Source: Osmia lignaria lignaria
Taxonomy: Eukaryota; Arthropoda; Insecta; Hymenoptera; Megachilidae
Assembly (NCBI RefSeq): GCF_051020975.1
Contig: NW_027478167.1
Location: forward strand, 11,346,001 to 11,410,000
Length of the DNA stretch: 64,000 nucleotides
Reading direction: 5' to 3'
Shown here: piece by piece, positions 1 to 10,500 of the stretch
How the letters are laid out: each line of letters opens with the position of its first letter
Position numbering within the stretch: position 1 is the first letter of the stretch
Position numbers and translations under genes: made by a program
Notes under the pieces: model-generated
Seen by the model: the letters and a program-made list of their open reading frames with translations, nothing else
What the model was told of the DNA's origin: nothing
Databases searched by the model: none

Positions 1-104
1 CATCTGATCAAAAAATATCATAGAACATAAAAAGTAGGAAACTTAATTCTCTACAAAAAAGGTCTCTTAACATTTTGCCATAGCTCGCTTCGTTTCCGAG
101 ATAT
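1..104 (+). repeat. Partial satellite unit at left edge
   Basis: This is the last 104 bp of a unit. It begins at the catctgatc that lies near the 3' end of every unit and continues through the A-rich stretch, the ggtctc motif and the gctcgcttcg motif up to the start of the next unit at 105. It carries the A-type 3' segment (gcatctg, aaaaagtagg, aaactt). The array therefore continues to the left of the window. Confidence 0.98.
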
Positions 105-105
105 T

Positions 106-132
106 TGCAGATTTATCTCAAGGGAAGGGGCC
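106..132 (+). repeat. Internal sub-repeat, copy 1 (in every unit)
   Basis: The 27 bp from TGCAGA to GGGGCC match 220-246 at 24 of 27 positions, 114 bp downstream in the same orientation. Differences are at the 7th, 17th and 19th bases. The similarity resumes with ACGG after a 2-bp offset. The pair is conserved in all 198 units, so the duplication predates the array. This copy also defines a class: some units carry attcagctcaaaggaac here instead of atttatctcaagggaag. Confidence 0.85.
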
Positions 133-153
133 TGACGGACATATTTCGAGATA

Positions 154-179
154 TTTCTTCTTCTTGTTGTTCTTCTTCT
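154..179 (+). repeat. Pyrimidine-rich TTC/TTG tract (in every unit)
   Basis: Of 26 bases, 24 are pyrimidines, arranged as TTC triplets interrupted by two TTG. The tract recurs every 322 bp on the same strand, so the array is strongly strand-asymmetric here. One unit, at 40676, has lost exactly one TTC triplet in this tract, which is the expected result of replication slippage. Confidence 0.9.
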
Positions 180-182
180 GCA

Positions 183-193
183 CAGCTAAGCTG
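183..193. repeat. Short dyad CAGCT-A-AGCTG
   Basis: Perfect 5-bp inverted repeat around one central base, present in most units. It is broken in the aaactgg class (for example the units at 8799 and 12986), where the right arm becomes AACTG. In a few units (22001, 24577, 32948) the centre reads cagctgagctgg. No function is shown; it could be a chance dyad. Confidence 0.6.
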
Positions 194-219
194 GAAGTGG
201 CATTTGCGGCTCGCACTAG

Positions 220-246
220 TGCAGAGTTATCTCAAAGAAAGGGGCC
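220..246 (+). repeat. Internal sub-repeat, copy 2 (in every unit)
   Basis: Diverged direct copy of 106-132, beginning TGCAGAG and ending GGGGCC, then ACGG. Both copies are preceded by a gctcgc motif, at 83-88 (in the previous unit) for copy 1 and at 209-214 for copy 2, but the spacing to the sub-repeat differs. This copy varies less between units than copy 1. Confidence 0.85.
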
Positions 247-462
247 ACGGTGTTTCTGTATCTCTATTATGTTGGTGCGGCTTCGGAACTTTTAAATATC
301 TTGATATATCTCGAGAACTACGCATCTGATCAAAAAATATCATAGAACATAAAAAGTAGGAAACTTAATTCTCTACAAAAAAGGTCTCTTAACATTTTGC
401 CATAGCTCGCTTCGTTTCCGAGATATTTGCAGATTTATCTCAAGGGAAGGAGCCTGACGGAC

Positions 463-476
463 ATATCTCGAGATAT
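463..476. repeat. 14-bp perfect palindrome ATATCTCGAGATAT
   Basis: Perfect palindrome in the unit starting at 427. It recurs in the units at 4613 and 5257. Most other units have one substitution (atatttcgagatat), leaving a 13-of-14 near-palindrome. The TCGAGATAT core resembles the tatctcgag motif near the 3' end of the unit in inverse orientation. Confidence 0.7.
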
Positions 477-630
477 TTCTTCTTCTTGTTGTTCTTCTTC
501 TGCACAGCTAAGCTGGAAGTGGCATTTGCGGCTCGCACTAGTGCAGAGTTATCTCAAAGAAAGGGGCCACGGTGTTTCTGTACCTCTATTATGTTGGTGC
601 GGCTTCGGAACTTTTAAATATCTCGATATA

Positions 631-2565
631 TCTCGAAAACTACGCTTCTGATCAAAAAATATCATAGAACATAAATTGTAGGAAACATAATTCTCTACAA
701 AAAAGGTCTCTTAACATTTTGCCATGGCTCGCTTCATTTCCGAGATATTTGCAGATATATCTCAAGGGAAGGGGCCTGACGGACATATTTCGAGATATTT
801 CTTCTTCTTGTTGTTCTTCTTCTGCACAGCTAAGCTGGAAGTGGCATTTGCAGCTCGCAATAGTGCAGAGTTATCTCAAAGAAAGGGGCCACGGTGTTTC
901 TGTATTTCTATTATGTTGGTGCGGCTTCGGAAGTTTTAAATATCTTGATATATCTCGAGAACTACGCATCTGATCAAAAAATATCATAGAACATAAAAAG
1001 TAGGAAACATAATTCTCTACAAAAAACGTCTCTCAACATTTTGCCATAGCTCGCTTCGTTTCCGAGATATTTGCAGATTCAGCTCAAAGGAACGGGCCTG
1101 ACGGACATATTTCGAGATATTTCTTCTTCTTGTTGTTCTTCTTCTGCACAGCTAAGCTGGAAGTGGCATTTGCAGCTCGCAATAGTGCAGAGTTATCTCA
1201 AAGAAGGGGGCCACGGTGTTTCTGTATCTCTATTATGTTGGTGCGGCTTCGGAACTTTTAAATATCTTGATATATCTCGAAAACTACGCTTCTGATCAAA
1301 AAATATCATAGAACATAAATTGTAGGAAACATAATTCTCTACAAAAAAGGTCTCTTAACATTTTGCCATGGCTCGCTTCATTTCCGAGATATTTGCAGAT
1401 ATATCTCAAGGGAAGGGGCCTGACGGACATATTTCGAGATATTTCTTCTTCTTGTTGTTCTTCTTCTGCACAGCTAAGCTGGAAGTGGCATTTGCAGCTC
1501 GCAATAGTGCAGAGTTATCTCAAAGAAAGGGGCCACGGTGTTTCTGTATTTCTATTATGTTGGTGCGGCTTCGGAACTTTTAAATATCTTGATATATCTC
1601 GAGAACTACGCATCTGATCAAAAAATATCATAGAACATAAAAAGTAGGAAACATAATTCTCTACAAAAAACGTCTCTCAACATTTTGCCATAGCTCGCTT
1701 CGTTTCCGAGATATTTGCAGATTCAGCTCAAAGGAACGGGCCTGACGGACATATTTCGAGATATTTCTTCTTCTTGTTGTTCTTCTTCTGCACAGCTAAG
1801 CTGGAAGTGGCATTTGCAGCTCGCAATAGTGCAGAGTTATCTCAAAGAAGGGGGCCACGGTGTTTCTGTATCTCTATTATGTTGGTGCGGCTTCGGAACT
1901 TTTAAATATCTTGATATATCTCGAAAACTACGCTTCTGATCAAAAAATATCATAGAACATAAATTGTAGGAAACATAATTCTCTACAAAAAAGGTCTCTT
2001 AACATTTTGCCATGGCTCGCTTCATTTCCGAGATATTTGCAGATATATCTCAAGGGAAGGGGCCTGACGGACATATTTCGAGATATTTCTTCTTCTTGTT
2101 GTTCTTCTTCTGCACAGCTAAGCTGGAAGTGGCATTTGCAGCTCGCAATAGTGCAGAGTTATCTCAAAGAAAGGGGCCACGGTGTTTCTGTATTTCTATT
2201 ATGTTGGTGCGGCTTCGGAACTTTTAAATATCTTGATATATCTCGAGAACTACGCATCTGATCAAAAAATATCATAGAACATAAAAAGTAGGAAACATAA
2301 TTCTCTACAAAAAACGTCTCTCAACATTTTGCCATAGCTCGCTTCGTTTCCGAGATATTTGCAGATTCAGCTCAAAGGAACGGGCCTGACGGACATATTT
2401 CGAGATATTTCTTCTTCTTGTTGTTCTTCTTCTGCACAGCTAAGCTGGAAGTGGCATTTGCAGCTCGCAATAGTGCAGAGTTATCTCAAAGAAGGGGGCC
2501 ACGGTGTTTCTGTATCTCTATTATGTTGGTGCGGCTTCGGAACTTTTAAATATCTTGATATATCT
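631..2565 (+). repeat. 2-unit HOR (644 bp), three tandem copies
   Basis: Units at 749, 1393 and 2037 share gccatggctcgcttcattt at their 5' border, gcagatatatctc, and gtatttctattatg. Units at 1071, 1715 and 2359 share attcagctcaaaggaacggg and caaagaaggggg. The two classes alternate strictly. The first copy differs at 933 (gaag where the others have gaac). The third copy leaves the pattern near 2565, where its last unit takes the A-type 3' segment. Boundaries are approximate because units are alike. Confidence 0.9.
742..763. repeat. Inverted repeat GAGATAT / ATATCTC, 8-nt loop
   Basis: Arms at 742-748 and 757-763 are perfect complements around ttgcagat. The full 7-bp stem exists only in units reading gcagatatatctc. 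Units with gcagatttatctc keep a shorter stem, and those with attcagctc or attcatctc lose most of it. It spans the boundary I use between units. Whether it folds or binds a protein is unknown. Confidence 0.6.
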
Positions 2566-5500
2566 CGAGAACTACGCATCTGATCAAAAAATATCATAGA
2601 GCATAAAAAGTAGGAAACTTAATTCTCTACAAAAAAGGTCTCTTAACATTTTGCCATAGCTCGCTTCGTTTCCGAGATATTTGCAGATTTATCTCAAGGG
2701 AAGGGGCCTGACGGACATATTTCGAGATATTTCTTCTTCTTGTTGTTCTTCTTCTGCACAGCTAAGCTGGAAGTGGCATTTGCGGCTCGCACTAGTGCAG
2801 AGTTATCTCAAAGAAAGGGGCCACGGTGTTTCTGTATCTCTATTATGTTGGTGCGGCTTCGGAACTTTTAAATATCTCGATATATCTCGATAACTACGCT
2901 TCTGATCAAAAAATATCATAGAACATAAATTGTAGGAATCATAATTCTCTACAAAAAAGGTCTCTTAACATTTTGCCATAGCTCGCTTCGTTTCCGAGAT
3001 ATTTGCAGATATATCTCAAGGGAAGGGGCCTGACGGACATATTTCGAGATATTTCTTCTTCTTGTTGTTCTTCTTCTGCACAGCTAAGCTGGAAGTGGCA
3101 TTTGCGGCTCGCACTAGTGCAGAGTTATCTCAAAGAAAGGGGCCACGGTGTTTCTGTATCTCTATTATGTTGGTGCGGCTTCGGAACTTTTAAATATCTT
3201 GATATATCTCGAGAACTACGCATCTGATCAAAAAATCTCATAGAACATAAAAAGTAGGAAACTTAATTCTCTACAAAAAACGTCTCTTAACATTTTGCCA
3301 TAGCTCGCTTCGTTTCCGAGATATTTGCAGATTCAGCTCAAAGGAACGGGCCTGATGGACATATTTCGAGATATTTCTTCTTCTTGTTGTTCTTCTTCTG
3401 CACAGCTAAGCTGGAAGTGGCATTTGCGGCTCGCACTACTGCAGAGTTATCTCAAAGAAAGGGGCCACGGTGTTTCTGTACCTCTATTATGTTGGTGCGG
3501 CTTCGGAACTTTTAAATATCTCGATATATCTCGAAAACTACGCTTCTGATCAAAAAATATCATAGAACATAAATTGTAGGAAACATAATTCTCTACAAAA
3601 AACGTCTCTTAACATTTTGCCATAGCTCGCTTCGTTTCCGAGATATTTGCAGATTTATCTCAAGGGAAGGGGCCTGACGGACATATTTCGAGATATTTCT
3701 TCTTCTTGTTGTTCTTCTTCTGCACAGCTAAACAGGAAGTGGCATTTCCAGCTCGCAATAGTGCAGAGTTATCTCAAAGAAAGGGGCCACGGTGTTTCTG
3801 AATCTCTATTATGTTGGTGCGGCTTCGGAACTTTTAAATATCTCGATATATCTGGAAAACTACGCTTCTGATCAAAAAATATCATAGAACATAAATTGTA
3901 GGAAACATAATTCTCTACAAAAAAGGTCTCTTAACATTTTGCCATAGCTCGCTTCGTTTCCGAGATATTTGCAGATATATCTCAAGGGAAGGGGCCTGGC
4001 GGACATATTTCGAGATATTTCTTCTTCTTGTTGTTCTTCTTCTGCACAGCTAAGCTGGAAGTGGCATTTGCGGCTCGCACTAGTGCAGAGTTATCTCAAA
4101 GAAAGGGGCCACGGTGTTTCTGTACCTCTATTATGTTGGTGCGGCTTCGGAACTTTTAAATATCTCGATATATCTCGAAAACTACGCTTCTGATCAAAAA
4201 ATATCATAGAACATAAATTGTAGGAAACATAATTCTCTACAAAAAAGGTCTCTTAACATTTTGCCATAGCTCGCTTCGTTTCCGAGATATTTGCAGATTT
4301 ATCTCAAGGGAAGGGGCCTAACGGCCATATTTCGAGATATTTCTTCTTCTTGTTGTTCTTCCTCTGCACAGCTAAACTGGAAGTGGCATTTCCAGCTCGC
4401 AATAGTGCAGAGTTATCTCAAAGAAAGGGGCCACGGTGTTTCTGAATCTCTATTATGTTGGTGCGGCTTCGGAACTTTTAAATATCTCGATATATCTCGA
4501 AAACTACGCTTCTGATCAAAAAATATCATAGAACATAAATTGTAGGAAACATAATTCTCTACAAAAAAGGTCTCTCAACATTTTGCCATAGCTCGCTTCG
4601 TTTCCGAGATATTTGCAGATTTATCTCAAGGGAAGGGGCCTGACGGACATATCTCGAGATATTTCTTCTTCTTGTTGTTCTTCTTCTGCACAGCTAAGCT
4701 GGAAGTGGCATTTGTAGCTCGCAATAGTGCAGAGTTATCTCAAAGAAAGGGACCACGGTGTTTCTGTATCTCTATTATGTTGGTGCGGCTTCGGAACTTT
4801 TAAATATCTTGATATATCTCGAGAACTACGCATCTGATCAAAAAATATCATAGAACATAAAAAGTAGGAAACTTAATTCTCTACAAAAAAGGTCTCTTAA
4901 CATTTTGCCATAGCTCGCTTCGTTTCCGAGATATTTGCAGATATATCTCAAGGGAAGGGGCCTGACGGCCATATTTCGAGATATTTCTTCTTCTTGTTGT
5001 TCTTCTTCTGCACAGCTAAACTGGAAGTGGCATTTCCAGCTCGCAATAGTGCAGAGTTATCTCAAAGAAAGGGGCCACGGTGTTTCTGTACCTCTATTAT
5101 GTTGGTGCGGCTTCGGAACTTTTAAATATCTCGATATATCTCGAAAACTACGCTTCTGATCAAAAAATATCATAGAACATAAATTGTAGGAAACACAATT
5201 CTCTACAAAAAAGGTCTCTTAACATTTTGCCATAGCTCGCTTCGTTTCCGAGATATTTGCAGATTTATCTCAAGGGAAGGGGCCTGACGGACATATCTCG
5301 AGATATTTCTTCTTCTTGTTGTTCTTCTTCTGCACAGCTAAGCTGGAAGTGGCATTTGCAGCTCGCAATAGTGCAGAGTTATCTCAAAGAAAGGGACCAC
5401 GGTGTTTCTGAATCTCTATTATGTTGGTGCGGCTTCGGAACTTTTAAATATCTCGATATATCTCGAAAACTACGCTTCTGATCAAAAAATATCATAGAAC

Positions 5501-7510
5501 ATAAAAAGTAGGAAACTTAATTCTCTACAAAAAAGGTCTCTTAACATTTTGCCATAGCTCGCTTCGTTTCCGAGATATTTGCAGATTTATCTCAAGGGAA
5601 GGGGCCTAACGGACATATTTCGAGATATTTCTTCTTCTTGTTGTTCTTCTTCTGCACAGCTAAACTGGAAGTGGCATTTCCAGCTCGCAATAGTGCAGAG
5701 TTATCTCAAAGAGAGGGGCCACGGTGTTTCTGTATCTCTATTATGTTGGTGCGGCTTCGGAACTTTTAAATATCTTGATATATCTCGAAAACTACGCTTC
5801 TGATCAAAAAATATCATAGAACATAAATTGTAGGAAACATAATTCTCTACAAAAAACGTCTTTTAACATTTTGCCATAGCTCGCTTCGTTTCCGAGGTAT
5901 TTGCAGATTTATCTCAAGGGAAGGGGCCTGACGGACATATTTCGAGATATTTCTTCTTCTTGTTGTTCTTCTTCTGCACAGCTAAGCTGGAAGTGGCATT
6001 TGCGGCTCGCACTAGTGCAGAGTTATCTCAAAGAAAGGAGCCACGGTGTTTCTGTACCTCGATTATGTTGGTGCGGCTTCGGAACTTTTAAATATCTCGA
6101 TATATCTCGAAAACTACGCTTCTGATCAAAAAATATCATACAACATAAATTGTAGGAAACATAATTCTCTACAAAAATGGTCTCTTAACATTTTGCCATG
6201 GCTCGCTTCGTTTCCGAGATATTTGCAGATATATCTCAAGGGAAGGGGCCTGACGGACATATTTCGAGATATTTCTTCTTCTTGTTGTTCTTCTTCTGCA
6301 CAGCTAAGCTGGAAGTGGCATTTGCAGCTCGCAATAGTGCAGAGTTATCTCAAAGAAAGGGGCCACGGTGTTTCTGTATCTCTATTATGGTGGTGCGGCT
6401 TCGGAACTTTTAAATATCTTGATATATCTCGAGAACTACGCATCTGATCAAAAAATATCATAGAACATAAAAAGTAGGAAACTTAATTCTCTACAAAAAA
6501 GGTCTCTTAACATTTTGCCATAGCTCGCTTCGTGTCCGAGATATTTGCTGATTTATCTCAAGGGAAGGGTCCTGATGGACATATTTCGAGATATTTCTTC
6601 TTCTTGTTGTTCTTCTTCTGCACAGCTAAGCTGGAAGTGGCATTTGCAGCTCGCAATAGTGCAGAGTTATCTCAGAGAAAGGGGCCACGGTGTTTCTGTA
6701 TCTCTATTATGTTGGTGCGGCTTCGGAACTTTTAAGTATCTTGATATATCTCGAGAACTACGCATCTGATCAAAAAATATCATAGAACATAAAAAGTAGG
6801 AAACTTAATTCTCTACAAAAAAGGTCTCTTAACATTTTGCCATAGCTCGCCTCGTTTCCGAGATATTTGCAGATTTATCTCAAGGGAAGGGGCCTTACGG
6901 ACATATTTCGAGATATTTCTTCTTCTTGTTGTTCTTCTTCTGCACAGCTAAGCTGGAAGTGGCATTTGCAGCTCGCAATAGTGCAGAGTTATCTCAAAGA
7001 AAGGGGCCACGGTTTTTCTGTATTTCTATTATGTTGGTGCGGCTTCGGAACTTTTAAATATCTTGATATATCTCGAGAACTACGCATCTGATCAAAAAAT
7101 ATCATAGAACATAAAAAGTAGGAAACTTAATTCTCTACAAAAAAGGTCTCTTAACATTTTGCCATAGCTCGCCTCGTTTCCGAGATATTTGCAGATTTAT
7201 CTCAAGGGAAGGGGCCTTACGGATATATTTCGAGATATTTCTTCGTCTTGTTGTTCTTCTTCTGCACAGCTAAGCTGGAAGTGGCATTTGCGGCTCGCAA
7301 TAGTGCAGAGCTATCTCAAAGAAAGGGGCCACGGTGTTTCTGAATCTCTATTATGTTGGTGCGGCTTCGGAACTTTTAAATATCTCGATATATCTCGAAA
7401 ACTACGCTTCTGATCAAAAAATATCATAGAACATAAATTGTAGGAAACATAATTTTCTACAAAAAACGTCTCTTAACATTTTGCCATAGCTCGCTTCGTT
7501 TCCGAGATAT
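2566..7510 (+). repeat. Satellite zone without a clear HOR
   Basis: About fifteen units of mixed classes with no long period that I could follow. A loose 2-unit pattern is seen at 4291-5578: units at 4291 and 4935 share acggccatat, and units at 4613 and 5257 share acatatctcgag and ggaccacgg. Units at 5901-6866 resemble part of the next zone: catacaacat before 6223 and cgtgtccgag before 6545 recur at 8390-8790. No gene or non-satellite sequence is present. Confidence 0.8.
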
Positions 7511-10500
7511 TTGCAGATTCAGCTCAAAGGATCGGGCCTGACGGACATATTTCGAGATATTTCTTCTTCTTGTTGTTCTTCTTCTGCACAGCTAAGCTGG
7601 AAGTGGCATTTGCAGCTCGCAATAGTGCAGAGTTATCTCAAAGAAAGGGGCCACGGTGTTTCTGTATCTCTATTATGTTGGTGCGGCTTCGGAACTTTTA
7701 AATATCTTGATATATCTCGAGAACTACGCATCTGATCAAAAAATATCATAGAACATAAAAAGTAGGAAACTTAATTCTCTACAAAAAAGGTCTCTTAACA
7801 TTTTGCCATAGCTCGCTTCGTTTCCGAGATATTTGCAGATATATCTCAAGGGAAGGGGCCTGACGGACATATTTCGAGATATTTCTTCTTCTTGTTGTTC
7901 TTCTTCTGCACAGCTAAGCTGGAAGTGACATTTGCGGCTCGCACTAGTGCAGAGTTATCTCAAAGAAAGGGGCCACGGTGTTTCTGTACCTCTATTATGT
8001 TGGTGCGGCTTCGGAACTTTTAAATATCTCGATATATCTCGAAAACTACGCTTCTGATCAAAAAATATCATAGAACATAAATTGTAGGAAACATAATTGT
8101 CTACAAAAAAGGTCTCTTAACATTTTGCAATGGCTCGCTTCGTTTCCGAGATATTTGCAGATATATCTCAAGGGAAGGGGCCTGACGGACATATTTCGAG
8201 ATATTTCTTCTTCTTGTTGTTCTTCTTCTGCACAGCTAAGCTGGAAGTGGCATTTGCAGCTCGCAATAGTGCAGAGTTATCTCAAAGAAAGGGGCCACGG
8301 TGTTTCTGTATTTCTATTATGTTGGTGCGGCTTCGGAACTTTTAAATATCTCGATATATCTCGAAAACTACGCTTCTGATCAAAAAATATCATACAACAT
8401 AAATTGTAGGAAACATAATTCTCTACAAAAAAGGTCTCTTAACATTTTGCCATGGCTCGCTTCGTTTCCGAGATATTTGCAGATATATCTCAAGGGAAGG
8501 GGCCTGACGGACATATTTCGAGATATTTCTTCTTCTTGTTGTTCTTCTTCTGCACAGCTAAGCTGGAAGTGGCATTTGCAGCTCGCAATAGTGCAGAGTT
8601 ATCTCAAAGAAAGGGGCCACGGTGTTTCTGTATCTCTATTATGTTGGTGCGGCTTCGGAACTTTTAAATATCTTGATATATCTCGAGAACTACGCATCTG
8701 ATCAAAAAATATCATAGAACATAAAAAGTAGGAAACTTAGTTCTCTACAAAAAAGGTCTCTTAACATTTTGCCATAGCTCGCTTCGTGTCCGAGATATTT
8801 GCAGATATATCTCAAGGGAAGGGGCCTGACGGACATATTTCGAGATATTTCTTCTTCTTGTTGTTCTTCTTCTGCACAGCTAAACTGGAAGTGGCATTTC
8901 CAGCTCGCAATAGTGCAGAGCTATCTCAAAGAAAGGGGCCACGGTGTTTCTGAATCTCTATTATGTTGGTGCGGCTTCGGAACTTTTAAATATCTCGATA
9001 TATCTCGAAAACTACGCTTCTGATCAAAAAATATCATAGAACATAAATTGTAGGAAACATAATTTTCTACAAAAAACGTCTCTTAACATTTTGCCATAGC
9101 TCGCTTCGTTTCCGAGATATTTGCAGATTCAGCTCAAAGGATCGGGCCTGACGGACATATTTCGAGATATTTCTTCTTCTTGTTGTTCTTCTTCTGCACA
9201 GCTAAGCTGGAAGTGGCATTTGCAGCTCGCAATAGTGCAGAGTTATCTCAAAGAAAGGGGCCACGGTGTTTCTGTATCTCTATTATGTTGGTGCGGCTTC
9301 GGGACTTTTAAATATCTTGATATATCTCGAGAACTACGCATCTGATCAAAAAATATCATAGAACATAAAAAGTAGGAAACTTAATTCTCTACAAAAAAGG
9401 TCTCTTAACATTTTGCCATAGCTCGCTTCGTGTCCGAGATATTTGCAGATATATCTCAAGGGAAGGGGCCTGACGGACATATTTCGAGATATTTCTTCTT
9501 CTTGTTGTTCTTCTTCTGCACAGCTAAACTGGAAGTGGCATTTCCAGCTCGCAATAGTGCAGAGCTATCTCAAAGAAAGGGGCCACGGTGTTTCTGAATC
9601 TCTATTATGTTGGTGCGGCTTCGGAACTTTTAAATATCTCGATATATCTCGAAAACTACGCTTCTGATCAAAAAATATCATAGAACATAAATTGTAGGAA
9701 ACATAATTTTCTACAAAAAACGTCTCTTAACATTTTGCCATAGCTCGCTTCGTTTCCGAGATATTTGCAGATTTATCTCAAGGGAAGGGGCCTGACGGAC
9801 ATATTTCGAGATATTTCTTCTTCTTGTTGTTCTTCTTCTGCACAGCTAAGCTGGAAGTGACATTTGCGGCTCGCACTAGTGCAGAGGTATCTCAAAGAAA
9901 GGGGCCACGGTGTTTCTGTACCTCTATTATGTTGGTGCGGCTTCGGAACTTTTAAATATCTCGATATATCTCGAAAACTACGCTTCTGATCAAAAAATAT
10001 CATACAACATAAATTGTAGGAAACATAATTCTCTACAAAAAAGGTCTCTTAACATTTTGCCATGGCTCGCTTCGTTTCCGAGATATTTGCAGATATATCT
10101 CAAGGGAAGGGGCCTGACGGACATATTTCGAGATATTTCTTCTTCTTGTTGTTCTTCTTCTGCACAGCTAAGCTGGAAGTGGCATTTGCAGCTCGCAATA
10201 GTGCAGAGTTATCTCAAAGAAAGGGGCCACGGTGTTTCTGTATTTCTATTATGTTGGTGCGGCTTCGGAACTTTTAAATATCTCGATATATCTCGAAAAC
10301 TACGCTTCTGATCAAAAAATATCATACAACATAAATTGTAGGAAACATAATTCTCTACAAAAAAGGTCTCTTAACATTTTGCCGTGGCTCGCTTCGTTTC
10401 CGAGATATTTGCAGATATATCTCAAGGGAAGGGGCCTGACGGACATATTTCGAGATATTTCTTCTTCTTGTTGTTCTTCTTCTGCACAGCTAAGCTGGAA

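Larger units (their letters stand above)
105..426 (+). repeat. Reference satellite unit (322 bp), first complete copy
   Basis: I use this copy to number positions in the unit. In order it holds: a TGCAGA..GGGGCC segment (106-132); a TTTCGAGATAT element (144-154); a pyrimidine-rich tract (154-179); the dyad CAGCT-A-AGCTG (183-193); a class-defining stretch (190-216); a second diverged copy of the first segment (220-246); a gtatctctattatg stretch; tttaaatat followed by two tatctcg-like motifs (291-315); the palindrome tgatca; two A6 runs; and gctcgcttcgtttccgagat at the 3' end. By hand count it has 62 C, 66 G (39.8% GC) and 12 CpG. The motif TATCTC and its complement GAGATA recur several times, suggesting an origin from shorter motifs. 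Confidence 0.95.

Noticed and set aside
312..316. Restriction-type palindromes (tgatca, actagt, ctcgag, tttaaa)
   Set aside because: Such 6-bp palindromes are expected by chance. They may be handy for describing ladders but carry no evident function.
105..329. A 74-codon open frame recurring in nearly every unit, and 71-, 84- and 133-codon versions of it
   Set aside because: It recurs only because the DNA repeats. Most copies have no ATG (the frame starts at TTG). Stops lie in every unit, and 322 = 3 x 107 + 1, so frames do not join across units. Variants change residues freely (W/S/R/P, G/R/S). Several units have stops or indels in the frame. No domain is recognisable.
331..336. A6 runs at 332-337 and 377-382 as replication origin or bent-DNA signals
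   Set aside because: Two A-runs about 45 bp apart per unit are common in AT-rich repeats. They are not in regular helical phase, so no claim of curvature or origin is made.
6046..6447. 133-codon open frames starting with ATG? (6046, 8300, 9910, 10232)
   Set aside because: They span two units where a local substitution removes the usual TAG between units (catagctc to catggctc, or gtggctc in the last). The first codon is not a consistent ATG, and the frame is not kept in neighbouring units. Same satellite by-product.
9773..10003. Minus-strand open frames (9773-10003, 21947-22144, 24523-24720, 32894-33091)
   Set aside because: They are the complement of the same unit, open only in a few copies through single substitutions.
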